Of a stretch of 24,359 bases of DNA, positions 1 through 7,855 are shown one piece after another; position 1 is the stretch's first letter, and every line of letters begins with the position of its first letter. Below the pieces are notes generated by a model that saw only the letters and a program-made list of their open reading frames with translations, was not told where the DNA came from and did no database searches. The position numbers were made by a program, and so were the translations under genes. Source of the stretch: Gryganskiella cystojenkinii. Taxonomy: Eukaryota > Mortierellomycota > Mortierellomycetes > Mortierellales > Mortierellaceae. The DNA lies in NCBI GenBank assembly GCA_015852425.1, contig JAAAIG010000604.1, positions 1 to 24,359 of the forward strand, read 5' to 3'.

Positions 1-358
1 TAAGGTTGCAGGCGGTCGACATGAAAAACATCGTGGACCTTCATGCTCGGGGGTAGCTCTAATTTGAACGAGACGGGAGAGTGTTGCTCCAAGATGGTGA
101 AAGGTCCTATGAATTGACTCTGGAGTTTGCGTGAGGGGCGGTTCTTATCGACAGTGGCGGTGGTGTGGTCGGAGGAGAGGAGGACTTGGTTACCGACTGC
201 AAAAGTGTGATCCCGTGTGAGGCGATCTGCATTCTGAGTTTGTCGGATATGGGCTTCTTCAATGGCGGCTTTTGCGAGAGTGAGGTTGTCGACCTGGTTT
301 TGCAAGAACTGATCAAGGGCCGGGACCGTGGAAGTCGTCAGGCTGACAAGGGCGGTCT
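1..358 (-). mobile_element. Ty3/gypsy retrotransposon polyprotein fragment: integrase C-terminal region
   Basis: Read on the minus strand, one frame stays open from about position 358 to the left edge of the window and gives a typical Ty3/gypsy integrase tail. A helical stretch (PALDQFLQNQVDNLTLAKAA) is followed by the small beta-barrel with the landmarks FAVGNQVLLSS, SRKLQSQFIGPF and MKVHDVFHVDRLQP. In this family the segment follows the integrase catalytic core and binds DNA; in chromoviruses a chromodomain comes next, which here would lie outside the window. The catalytic DDE core is absent: upstream of about 358 the frame no longer resembles integrase and the plus-strand gag-like ORF begins. 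I read this as a 5'-truncated copy or an insertion junction. Family call is firm; activity of the element cannot be judged from this end. Confidence 0.85.
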
Positions 359-367
359 TAAGAGGAA

Positions 368-1565
368 ATGGATCTACCGAAGGCAAAGGAGATCTTGGCC
401 AGGCATGGCAGGGACTTGCAGCAGAAGGTGAAGCGCAAGATGCAGTTGCTCCCACGTATGGCCAAAGAGGGATACTAGGCTTCACGAGCAGACCCAGATA
501 TCACGAAGCAGATCAGTCACGAGGCGGATCAAGCGGATATGATGGTCACGACCTGGAACAAGATTGTCACCACTCTGGAAAAGGTTTCATTGGCCGTCAT
601 GAGCCCGCACGCCACGAATACGACCTACAGGGCCAACACCAACAATGTTCCCAGATCCAAGAATGATGTTGATGCTCTCAAGGTCTCGACAGACATCCCA
701 TGCTTCACCAAGAAGCGGTCATGAGCACCTGGTAGCCCAAATCGATCCCAAGGTGTACAGACAGATAGTCACGAACTTCCGTTTGTTTGTACACAAGTTC
801 CATCAGCAGTGCGTCCTCAAGTACGGCGTGGAAAGAACCGAGTTGATTGCGGTTCGACTCCTGCAGATGGTAAACATGGATCCGAAGGTTGCTGATGCTT
901 TCTCTGCCCTCCGGGATGCTGACAAGGGTCCTATGTGGGGTTGGATGACGACTCAGCAGCACATGGGTATGCCGATGCCAGACACGGATTCGTTGGAGTT
1001 CCTGTTAGAGTCAATCCCGAGCGTTTCTTGTCCCCACGAATGTGACGAATGGCGTCCTGTTGTTGAGGCCGTTCGTCGCTCACGTAACGTCAAAGAGAGC
1101 GAGGATACCAGAAAACAGCAGCAGCAACAGAAGATGACGGTCACCTTGAGAAATATTGTCGCGAACAACAATGGAGCCCGAGGCGAACACGACTCCAGTC
1201 CAGCAGCAGCAGCAGCAACAACAGCATTACACTCGCACCAATATTCTGCACGTGGAGGCGGATTCCGTGGTCGTGGTTATCGTGGAGGGTATAACAATTC
1301 GTTCCGTGGTGGACAGTGTGGCTCGCCTTAAGTCCGTCATGTGGGTGGTAATCTACAAAAGAATATTGAGAACGACCGCGGTGATGAGAAGAAAGCAGAA
1401 GCCTTCATTAATTATTATGCGCTTTCGTTGTTGGCTGAGCAGGTCGAGGAGGATACTAGCATGGTGGAGCACCTTAGCAAGGATCTCCTGCCAGTGGTCA
1501 AAGATGATGCTGCCACCGAAGTCGTGAAAGAAGTCGGCATGGACGAAAGCAAGAGTGCTTCATGA
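368..1565 (+). pseudogene. Decayed retroelement gag-like gene with Gly-Arg-rich tail
   Basis: From the ATG at 368 a frame encodes a basic, helical N-terminus (ARHGRDLQQKVKRKMQLL), is broken by a TAG at 476-478, and continues to about 715 (VDALKVSTDIPCFTKK). A frameshift there moves coding to the next frame (HEHLVAQIDPKVYRQIVTNF and on), which runs to a TAA at 1329-1331 and then stays open in the same frame to the TGA at 1563-1565. The order of a helical N-terminus, a segment starting near DIPCF, a Gln-rich linker and a Gly-Arg-rich stretch (GGGFRGRGYRGG) recalls retrotransposon Gag with an RGG-type nucleic-acid-binding tail in place of CCHC knuckles. No protease or reverse transcriptase follows. 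CAG/CAA codon runs at 1117-1133 and 1198-1226 show slippage. Not a clear match to a named family; a host RNA-binding protein remnant is the alternative. Confidence 0.42.
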
Positions 1566-2073
1566 GAGCGACCAGAGAAAAGGAGAAAAAAGAAGTCTCC
1601 ATTGACAAAGACACATGTAACGACGGAACCGGTAGTGATGGTGACAGCATAAGTAATGGAGTGACGTGACTTCAGCTCTTGCAATTGGAATACAAGTCAT
1701 TGGGTATGCATTCAGGTGCCTTTTTATGGCCAAAGTCGGCAATTTATATAAAATGAAAGCCATGTCGACTATGCTGATCCCAAACGAAATCAGGTCGCTG
1801 TCAAAGGTTACTTCGGATTATGAGAGTTGGAGTCAGATTAATGAGGCAGCTCATACGAATATTCATCCTTTGGTTGAGGCGATGAATTATGGCAAATTAT
1901 GGATGTCTAGTGTTCACTTCCAACCAGCACTTCACTCGATGCTAAATATTAAAACCAAGTGATCTCGATGTCAATAAATCACGCTTTTGATAGTATAAAC
2001 ATGTAAGTTTCAGGTCGAAAGTTTTGATTATTCACGTCCTTCACTCACAAAGGTTTTTTTTGCCTAACAATAA

Positions 2074-2106
2074 CAGCAGCAGCAGCAGCAGCAGCAGCAA
2101 CAGCAA
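2074..2106 (+). repeat. CAG/CAA trinucleotide microsatellite
   Basis: Eleven consecutive CAG or CAA triplets, eight of them pure CAG followed by CAA-CAG-CAA, lie in non-coding sequence just before a C-rich tract. The same triplet family occurs inside the gag-like ORF at 1198-1226, so this may be a slipped remnant of a similar Gln-coding stretch. Confidence 0.9.
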
Positions 2107-2278
2107 CCCCCTTCCTCCCCCCCTTCCTCTCACCAATGCCAACACTGCGCGGCCCTTCAGGCTACTGCAACTTTTCGGAACTGTTGCCAGGCAATTGTTT
2201 TAGAAATACAGAATAAAATACTGCTTGCCCAAAGTAAAAGCGACAACGTCTTTCTTTTTTTGTTGCCGTCAGCGTATT

Positions 2279-2284
2279 TTTATT
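2279..2284 (-). terminator. Poly(A) signal AATAAA of the F-box/LRR gene
   Basis: On the minus strand this is a perfect AATAAA about 50 nt downstream of the stop codon of the gene ending at 2335. Position and sequence fit a eukaryotic cleavage and polyadenylation signal; use is inferred. Confidence 0.5.
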
Positions 2285-2334
2285 AATTGCAACCAACAGA
2301 CAAGAAAGCTGGACTTGCGATCAAACAGCTCTCC

Positions 2335-4047
2335 TCATAATGTTAAAAATGTGTGCCTGAGAGGAGCATCAACGTCAAAGCCGTGGTAAATACGCAGAGC
2401 CTTGTTGGACTCGAGTGCCTCAGCCAGCGCATGGACTCCATTATCTTTGATCGAGTTATTTGACAAGTCCAATGTTGTCAGAGTCGAGTTGGTCTTGAGT
2501 GCCTCGGCCAGGGCCTTAGCTCCGTTGTCTCTGATCGAGCTAGCCACCAAGCTCAGAGTGGCCAGAGTAGAGTTGGTCTTGAGTGCCGCAGACAGTGCCT
2601 CGGCTCCATTATCTCCGATATTGTTGGCTCCCAAGTTCAGAGCGGTCAGAGTCGAGTTGGACTTGAGTGCCTCCGACAGCGCCTGTGCTCCATCTTCTCC
2701 AATCGAGTTGTGAAACAGGAGCAAAGTGGTTAAAGTTGAGTTGTACTTGAGTGCCTCAGCCAGCAATATAGATCCATTGTCTCCAATCGAGTTGACCGAC
2801 AAGTTCAAGGTGGAGAGGGTCGAGTTGGTCTTCAGTGCGTTAGACAACGACTCAGCTCCACTATCCCCAATCGAGTTGTTCTGCAAGTTCAAACTGGTCA
2901 GAGTCGAGTTGGTTTTGAGTGCGTCAGACAGCGCCTGAGCTCCTTTGGGTCCGATCGAGTTGTCCCACAAGTTCAAAGAGGTCAGAGTCGAGTTGGTTTT
3001 GAGTGCCTCAGACAACGTTTGAGCTCCATCGGGTCCGATCGAGTTGCCCCACAAGTCCAAATTGGTCAGAGTCCAGTTGGTCTTGAGTGCCTCAGCCAGT
3101 GTCCGAGCTCCATTCTCTCTGATCAAGTTCCCTCCCAAGCTCAATGTGGACACAGTCGAGTTGGTCTTGAGTGCCTCAGCCAGTGCCTGTGCCCCGTTGT
3201 CTCCGATCTGGTTTACTCCCCAGCCGTATCCGCTCAAGTTTAAAGTAGTCAAAGTTGAGTTGGTCCTGAGTGCCTCCGAGAGTGCCTCAGCTCCGTTATC
3301 TCCGATATTGTTGGACTCCAAGTTCAAAGTCGCCAGGGTCGGGTTGGCCTTGAGTGCCTCAGACAGTGACTCAGCTCCATTATCTCCAATCGAGTTGCTC
3401 TGCAAGCTCAAAGTGGTCAGGGTCGAGTTGGTCTTCAGTGCCTCAGACAGCGCCTGAGCTCCTTCTGAACCAATCGAGTTGTTCTGCAGGTTCAAAGTGG
3501 TCAGAATCGAATTTGTCTTGAGTGCCTCAGACAGCGCCTGAGCTCCTTTGGGTCCGATCGAGTTGTCCCACAACTCCAAAGTGGCCAGTGCCGAGTTGGT
3601 CTTGAGGGCCTCAGACAACGCTTGAGCTCCGTCGGGTCCGATCGAGTTGTTCTGCAAGTTCAAAGTGGCCAGAGTCGAGTTAGTCTTGAGGGCCTCTGAC
3701 AGTGCCCGAACTCCGTTGTCTTCGATCCAGTTGTCCTCCAAGTTCAAAGTCGCCAGGGTCAAGTTGGCAATGACGCTAAAAACTACATTGTTTCGCTCAG
3801 ATGTTGATGACAGGTTTTCATAAGCACGGCTCTGAATCGTCAGATGTCTAATAAGGTGCTTGTTTCGCGCGAAAGATTCCGTGCTAGGCTCATGTTTCGA
3901 CAAAACAACAGAGTTGTAGAGTGCAGGTGTGAAGGAGTCGTTCCAATCCTGACTCACACTTGCACAGGAAGCAAGGTCTTTGGGGTCAAGTCTGCTGGCT
4001 ATTCCCAAGCGAATCTCGTGTAGATCGAGGGCTCGTGTCTGGAACAT
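2335..4047 (-). CDS. F-box/leucine-rich repeat protein with 16 RI-type LRRs (570 aa)
   Basis: Single-exon, intact ORF with a good start context (ACCAAGATG). Residues ~7-50 form an F-box-like motif (LDLHEIRLGIASRLDPKDLA, then VSQDWNDSF and an LYNSVVLS end), expected to bind Skp1 in an SCF ubiquitin ligase. A linker of ~40 residues follows. Residues ~93-546 are sixteen tandem 28-residue repeats of the ribonuclease-inhibitor/NLRC3 type, consensus TNSTLTTLNLxxNSIGDNGA then QALSEALK, encoded by 84-bp DNA units. Repeat 7 carries a five-residue insertion (GYGWGVNQI). A short C-terminal cap (HGFDVDAPLRHTFLTL) ends the protein. No NACHT or other NTPase domain is present. The repeats should form a curved scaffold that selects a substrate; the target is unknown. 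A dead paralogue lies at 11604-13095. Large RI-LRR families of this type are common in Mortierellomycota. Confidence 0.9.
   Translation of the reverse strand: MFQTRALDLHEIRLGIASRLDPKDLASCASVSQDWNDSFTPALYNSVVLSKHEPSTESFARNKHLIRHLTIQSRAYENLSSTSERNNVVFSVIANLTLATLNLEDNWIEDNGVRALSEALKTNSTLATLNLQNNSIGPDGAQALSEALKTNSALATLELWDNSIGPKGAQALSEALKTNSILTTLNLQNNSIGSEGAQALSEALKTNSTLTTLSLQSNSIGDNGAESLSEALKANPTLATLNLESNNIGDNGAEALSEALRTNSTLTTLNLSGYGWGVNQIGDNGAQALAEALKTNSTVSTLSLGGNLIRENGARTLAEALKTNWTLTNLDLWGNSIGPDGAQTLSEALKTNSTLTSLNLWDNSIGPKGAQALSDALKTNSTLTSLNLQNNSIGDSGAESLSNALKTNSTLSTLNLSVNSIGDNGSILLAEALKYNSTLTTLLLFHNSIGEDGAQALSEALKSNSTLTALNLGANNIGDNGAEALSAALKTNSTLATLSLVASSIRDNGAKALAEALKTNSTLTTLDLSNNSIKDNGVHALAEALESNKALRIYHGFDVDAPLRHTFLTL
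2420..3770 (-). repeat. 84-bp tandem coding repeats (RI-type LRR units)
   Basis: Sixteen 84-bp units (one of 99 bp owing to the five-residue insertion) make up most of the LRR gene. Neighbouring units are similar at DNA level as well as in protein, so unequal crossover or slippage between units is expected. The long open frames on the opposite strand here are a by-product of this repeat structure. Confidence 0.85.
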
Positions 4048-4488
4048 CTTGGTCAGAAAAGATTAAGAATGTGACAAGCGCTGACGGGGGTGATGACGAG
4101 GGCAGTGATGATGGTGTCGACAAGAGGCGGGCTGATGACAATGTGGAATGATGAGAACAAAGAGGCCAGGGAGAAGAACGCGATGACGAGGATGAGTTGG
4201 ATGACTGTCGCAAAAAAATTATGTCTCATGCAAGACGTGGCGTACAGTTGACAAACAATGAGGGTGATGCGACCTTTTTGACCATGTTCTTTTGCTTTGC
4301 CACGTTGTCTCTTTGCCACGTTGTCTCTTTGCCATTCGTTACTTACGCACCCTTCACTCATCTCTTTTCGCCACAGCAACCTTCTTCTTTCGTTCTCAGT
4401 CAATCATTCTTTTCATTTCATCCTTCTCCTTCTCTCTTCATCCCCTACACAACACAGTCGACTTTTTCTTTGCATCTTTGCAAACACC
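4048..4488. promoter_or_regulatory. Divergent intergenic promoter region between LRR gene and crinkler locus
   Basis: This 441-bp gap separates the minus-strand LRR start (4047) from the plus-strand crinkler start (4489), so both promoters must lie here. The side next to the crinkler ATG is strongly CT-rich (about 4371-4475), a usual feature of fungal core promoters. The side next to the LRR gene is a purine/GT mix without a clear TATA box. No coding function is supported. Confidence 0.5.
4295..4334 (+). repeat. 16-bp direct tandem repeat in the divergent promoter
   Basis: The unit CTTTGCCACGTTGTCT occurs twice without mismatch (4295-4310 and 4311-4326), followed by half a third unit (CTTTGCCA). 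Each unit holds CCACGTTG, one base from an E-box-like CACGTG. It could be a duplicated factor site or simple slippage. Confidence 0.85.
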
Positions 4489-6457
4489 ATGACCAACAAG
4501 ATCGTGACCCTGTCCTGTCTTGTTGCATCGGAGTATATACCATTCCCAGTCGATATGAATCCAGAAAATGACAATTGGTCTCCTCAGTTCTTGACGACAT
4601 TGCTGCCAAAGACCTCACTCTCTGGCGCGTCTCCATGTCTCTTGCTCCTCTTGATGACCACAGGCCTGTTTTCCTGAACTCCATTACGCCTTGCACATGA
4701 GCTTGTTCATTGACTAACCTTGCTGCATGTTCAATTGCACTGAAATACTCCATCTGCCAATTCCTGCTCCCCTGCTCGAGTCTCCTTCTCAATCATGTCC
4801 TGGTGAGCGACATTATTGTTCCTTATTGATTCTCATTTTGTGCTGGTCGATATTGATTAACTCACTGTCGTCTCTGCTTTCCATTACGCAGCATCACCTA
4901 TCCCTCTGAAGGTTGTTCCCTACGACCGTCTCGAGAGCAAACTGGCATTCATCATCGAGAGAGCAGACCACCACCGCTCCTGGGCGTGCTGTCAATGCAG
5001 CAGAATTTATAACCGCTCAAAAGAAAAAAGCTGGGATCCTTCTACCAAAAGTTCGTGCCTTATGGTGCGTCAGCCGATAACATGAATCTTGCGATGCTTG
5101 GAACTGTGCTGGACAAGGAACCGACTTCAAACAATAACAAGACACTACGTCAGATTGTCCAGGAGAATATCCGCAACCCGAATAATTTCAGTGTGGTAGC
5201 GTTTTGTTGGCCGTTCGAGTTCTGGAAAGACAGTGATGGCGGTCGAGTTGGAAAGGAATTTCCTTTGTATATTGCCCTCGCTGTATATCGTCTCCGGACT
5301 TCAAGGATCACAATTATGTTGCTCTTGCGCAGGATGTCGAAAGGATGTAGGTAAGCCTTCCAAACCAGATCTTGAATCATTGCATGACCTGAAGATTACG
5401 AAACTACTTGCAGGAGCTCGTGTCGAGCTTGAATCACTGGCAAGCCTGGTATTTCTTCAGCTTCTTTTCAACAAGAATCCTGATCTCGTTCCGTTGCAGT
5501 TCTTTCGTGAGCAGACGAATGGAGGAGCCACAACAATCGAGTCACTGGTCAACAAGATACGTGAGAATGGTACGGGAACAATCAGTTTCATGCACGGTCA
5601 AGTAACAAGTTGGCCGACTATCTTACCAAACGAGGCAAACGGCTGGCGATCGCTCCCAAGTCGCAGGAAATCGCACCCTGGCTGACCAATTGATTTCACC
5701 ATCTGCGTTAGGTGGCGACCATCATATCCTCGATGGTAAGAACTAGGTTCAGAACAGATGTTGTCGCGGGTTTCTCGCGCCTCTCTGTTCAACACTGAGC
5801 AACGTGCGGGAAACACTGGTTGTACTTGGGACGTCGCTGTCATTGCAGGGTGCGGACCACGTGTGCTCGTCTGTTGGCAAGCGTACAAACTCCCACACAA
5901 TCATGCAGTTCGCTTTGTTGACGACCAATATGTGGAGGACGTATTATCGAACCTGGTCGATATATCTGTGTGCACCCTTCAAGATGTCAAGCGTCGGAAA
6001 CTCACAGGGAAGGCACGATTTCGATTTCGGTTAGTGGTTTTCGCGAGCTTTTCGAGCACCATCAAATCGACCATCACATTAAACAAACCAAGCTGGACAT
6101 GGCGTTCGATTCAGCGATTGAACTGCCAAAGAGTGACCTGAGTGTGAAAGTGCGAGATCTTCTGGACAATGACGGGACCAGCGGTGCCGTGCGTCTCCTT
6201 GGCCGCATGTGTATTGGCTTACAATCTCCAAGGCGGCAAAGTATTGTTTGCAAGCGACTATAAGGTCCTGTGCAGTCTGCGAATGCATAATGATACTTTC
6301 TACTGGCTTATGGACGAGCCGCTTGTGGATGAGGTTGTTGAGGAGGAGCTGGAAAACTCAAAAGTGGATCACACGTCTCTGTCAACTTAATGAAGTCATT
6401 GAAAATCTCGGTGTAACGTCAACGTCCCAGGGAAATGCTCTAGAGCCACTTGTCTGA
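4489..6457 (+). pseudogene. Crinkler (CRN)-type protein with P-loop NTPase region, frameshifted pseudogene
   Basis: The start (ATG in AACACCATG after a CT-rich tract) opens with MTNKIVTLSCLV and PFPVD, then after a frameshift near 4576 comes LDDIAAKDLTLWRVS. This is the ubiquitin-like N-terminal header of crinkler proteins, with LTLWRV in the place of the LFLAK-type motif. A GT-AG intron is plausible at 4803-4891. Further pieces in changing frames follow: AAEFITAQKKKAG (~5005), a Walker A motif GRSSSGKT at 5209-5232, DLKITKLLAGARVELESLAS (~5390), LADYLTKRGKRLAIAPKSQE (~5611), ETLVVLGTSLSLQ (~5809) and a C-terminal part ending NALEPLV at 6457. At least seven frame changes or stops separate pieces that each read as conserved protein. 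In oomycetes and chytrids some crinklers are secreted effectors; in Mortierella-like fungi their role is unsettled. No signal peptide is seen. This copy cannot give a full product. Confidence 0.78.
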
Positions 6458-6566
6458 ACTGAAGACAGGGTGTGGGCGCGCGTAGTGGGAGCTCCAGCTT
6501 GCAGTACAAATTTTCATGTCACCTTTCATAAGGTCTTCCCTGAATTGTAAGATTTCTCACTTCCCT

Positions 6567-6572
6567 TTTATT
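6567..6572 (-). terminator. Candidate poly(A) signal AATAAA for the 91-aa gene
   Basis: A perfect minus-strand AATAAA lies about 127 nt downstream of the stop codon at 6699. It sits between that gene and the convergent end of the crinkler pseudogene at 6457. Confidence 0.4.
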
Positions 6573-6698
6573 GTTTTCGTCACAAACAGATCAATACCTT
6601 TACGGAATGTCTTAAACGTTTTGTAACGATACATAGCATCTCTATCATTAACACTATTTTGAAATTCATGGATATTTGGCGAAACGGGGCAGGACTCT

Positions 6699-6974
6699 TT
6701 ACATCATGCCGCCCATGCCGCCCATGTCGGGCATCCCACCACCAATATCGCTCTGAGGATTTCTGTTGCTTCTAGGTGCATCGGCAACCGCAGCCTCGGT
6801 GCTAAGTATCAAGCCCCCGATGGACGCCGCAGTCGCCAACGCACTTCTGGCTTGTCCTTGTAGCTGCTCTTGAGCAGGGCTTTGGGCCTGAGCTTTCAGC
6901 TGGTCGTCGGAATTACTCTGAACAGAGTTGATCTGGGACGTTAAGTTATAGTTGAGTGGAGTATTTTTACTCAT
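6699..6974 (-). CDS. Small Gln/Ala-rich protein with Gly-Met tail, unknown function (91 aa)
   Basis: Intact short ORF. Support for it being real: an A at -3 of the start (CTAAAATG), a TTTATAA element about 20 nt upstream, a long CT-rich minus-strand tract at about 7000-7075, and a downstream AATAAA. Residues 1-30 are polar and Asn/Gln-rich, 30-45 Gln/Ala-rich (probably helical), and 45-66 Ala-rich and moderately hydrophobic ([20 protein letters not shown]). The last 15 residues are [16 protein letters not shown] Gly-Met tail of this kind is known from group I chaperonins and Hsp70s, but nothing else here resembles a chaperone. There is no N-terminal signal peptide and the hydrophobic part is too weak to call a membrane helix. 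I do not recognise the family. Confidence 0.6.
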   Translation of the reverse strand: MSKNTPLNYNLTSQINSVQSNSDDQLKAQAQSPAQEQLQGQARSALATAASIGGLILSTEAAVADAPRSNRNPQSDIGGGMPDMGGMGGMM

Positions 6975-7714
6975 TTTAGATCAAAACGTGTTATAAATGA
7001 AAAAGGAGCTCGGGGAGAAAAGAACCAGGAGAAAGAGAATGATGAAGATGAAAGAGGAGGCAGAAGGTGAAGACGAGAAAGACGAATTTTTTTGGCATTT
7101 TACATACTAGGCAGATATATGACTGGGTAACCCGCGAAAATTATGATTGCCCAATTGCCTGGACCCGCGAAATTATCCTCAGGCTGCAGGAATGCATGTT
7201 CGAGTCCAATCGCTCGACTACAGTGCTGTTTTTTAACTTGCGCTGCTTAGCTAAATGGTCGACAATAATAATGGCATTGGCGCAAATCCTGCATGCACAC
7301 CATCGGCCGGACAATCAACATCGAACATGGTTGCACAAAGAAAATTTGAAGGGAACTGAAGAAAAATTCGAGGATATGGTAGGACAACACAGACCACCTT
7401 CGAATCACGCTCACAATTGTTCACTTGTGCATTATTATGTAAGGTAGCTGGGTGAAGCAGCCAAGCGTTCTTGGCGACGCTGCTTCTTAATCCTTGAATG
7501 TCGGCTCTTCTCTTCTCCCTGCATCGAACTTGTTGGACACGTTGTCTTCGTTCACACATACTAATCTCTTGCATCAGCTGGAAGTGGAACTGTCAGGAAG
7601 GAAGAAATAGTTTGCATTATTAAGATGATGAGAGCAAGACTGAAGTAAGGGTCGTCTGTGGCTTGGTTATGATTCTAGCCTGGGAGAGGGTATCAACCAT
7701 TACACCTCACCCGT
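6975..7714. other. Intergenic, no supported gene
   Basis: The first ~100 bp are the purine-rich complement of the CT-rich promoter of the 6699-6974 gene. Overlapping ORFs of 126 codons (plus, 7067-7447) and 107 codons (minus, 7251-7574) have no recognisable motif. The minus one begins with a very basic stretch (CERRQRVQQVRCREKRRAD) downstream of the chromodomain fragment, so it could be an exon or remnant of the same unit, but I cannot support that. Confidence 0.5.
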
Positions 7715-7855
7715 TTAAAAAACGAGTCCATGTTCTTGTTTGTATTTCTTAACGAAAGCCTTGCAGCTGTCCAGATTGCTCAGCGATTGCCAGGTGTCGT
7801 CTTCAGGAGGGTGTCCTTGCCATATCACCAAGCACTCAAGCCCATTCTTGTTCCA
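7715..7855 (-). mobile_element. Isolated chromodomain fragment, probably from a chromovirus Ty3/gypsy element
   Basis: On the minus strand one frame bounded by stops encodes GLECLVIWQGHPPEDDTWQS, then LSNLDSCKAFVKKYKQEHG and a stop at 7715-7717. The pattern LxxLVxWxGxxxxxxTWxxxxNLxxxxxxVxxY is the core of a chromodomain, including the two aromatic-cage Trp positions. The first beta-strand is lost behind a TAA at 7856-7858. C-terminal chromodomains are typical of chromovirus integrases, which fits a stop directly after the domain; the rest of the element is not seen nearby. A decayed host HP1-like gene is less likely. Confidence 0.6.

Larger units (their letters stand above)
1566..2334. other. 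Intergenic, retroelement debris and AT-rich tract
   Basis: No gene is supported here. A plus-strand ORF at 1666-1962 (98 codons) follows the gag-like remnant in another frame and could be more of the same element, but shows no motif I recognise. AATAAA occurs on the plus strand at 1973-1978, 11 nt after that ORF's stop, and again at 2212-2217. The minus-strand AATAAA (plus TTTATT, 2279-2284) lies about 50 nt beyond the stop of the LRR gene and is its likely poly(A) signal. Confidence 0.6.

Noticed and set aside
848..868. tRNA T-arm-like GGTTCGACTCC
   Set aside because: The flanks do not pair into a 5-bp T stem and no D or anticodon arm lies upstream; it falls in the gag-like frame.
2402..3457. 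Several plus-strand ORFs rich in SASASAPLSPIEL-like peptides
   Set aside because: They are the antisense of the 84-bp LRR units; the repeat length keeps the opposite frames open. The minus-strand gene is continuous and has an F-box.
2420..3770. CRISPR-like or non-coding tandem array
   Set aside because: The periodic 84-bp units are contiguous, with no distinct spacers, and encode in-frame RI-type LRRs in a fungal context.
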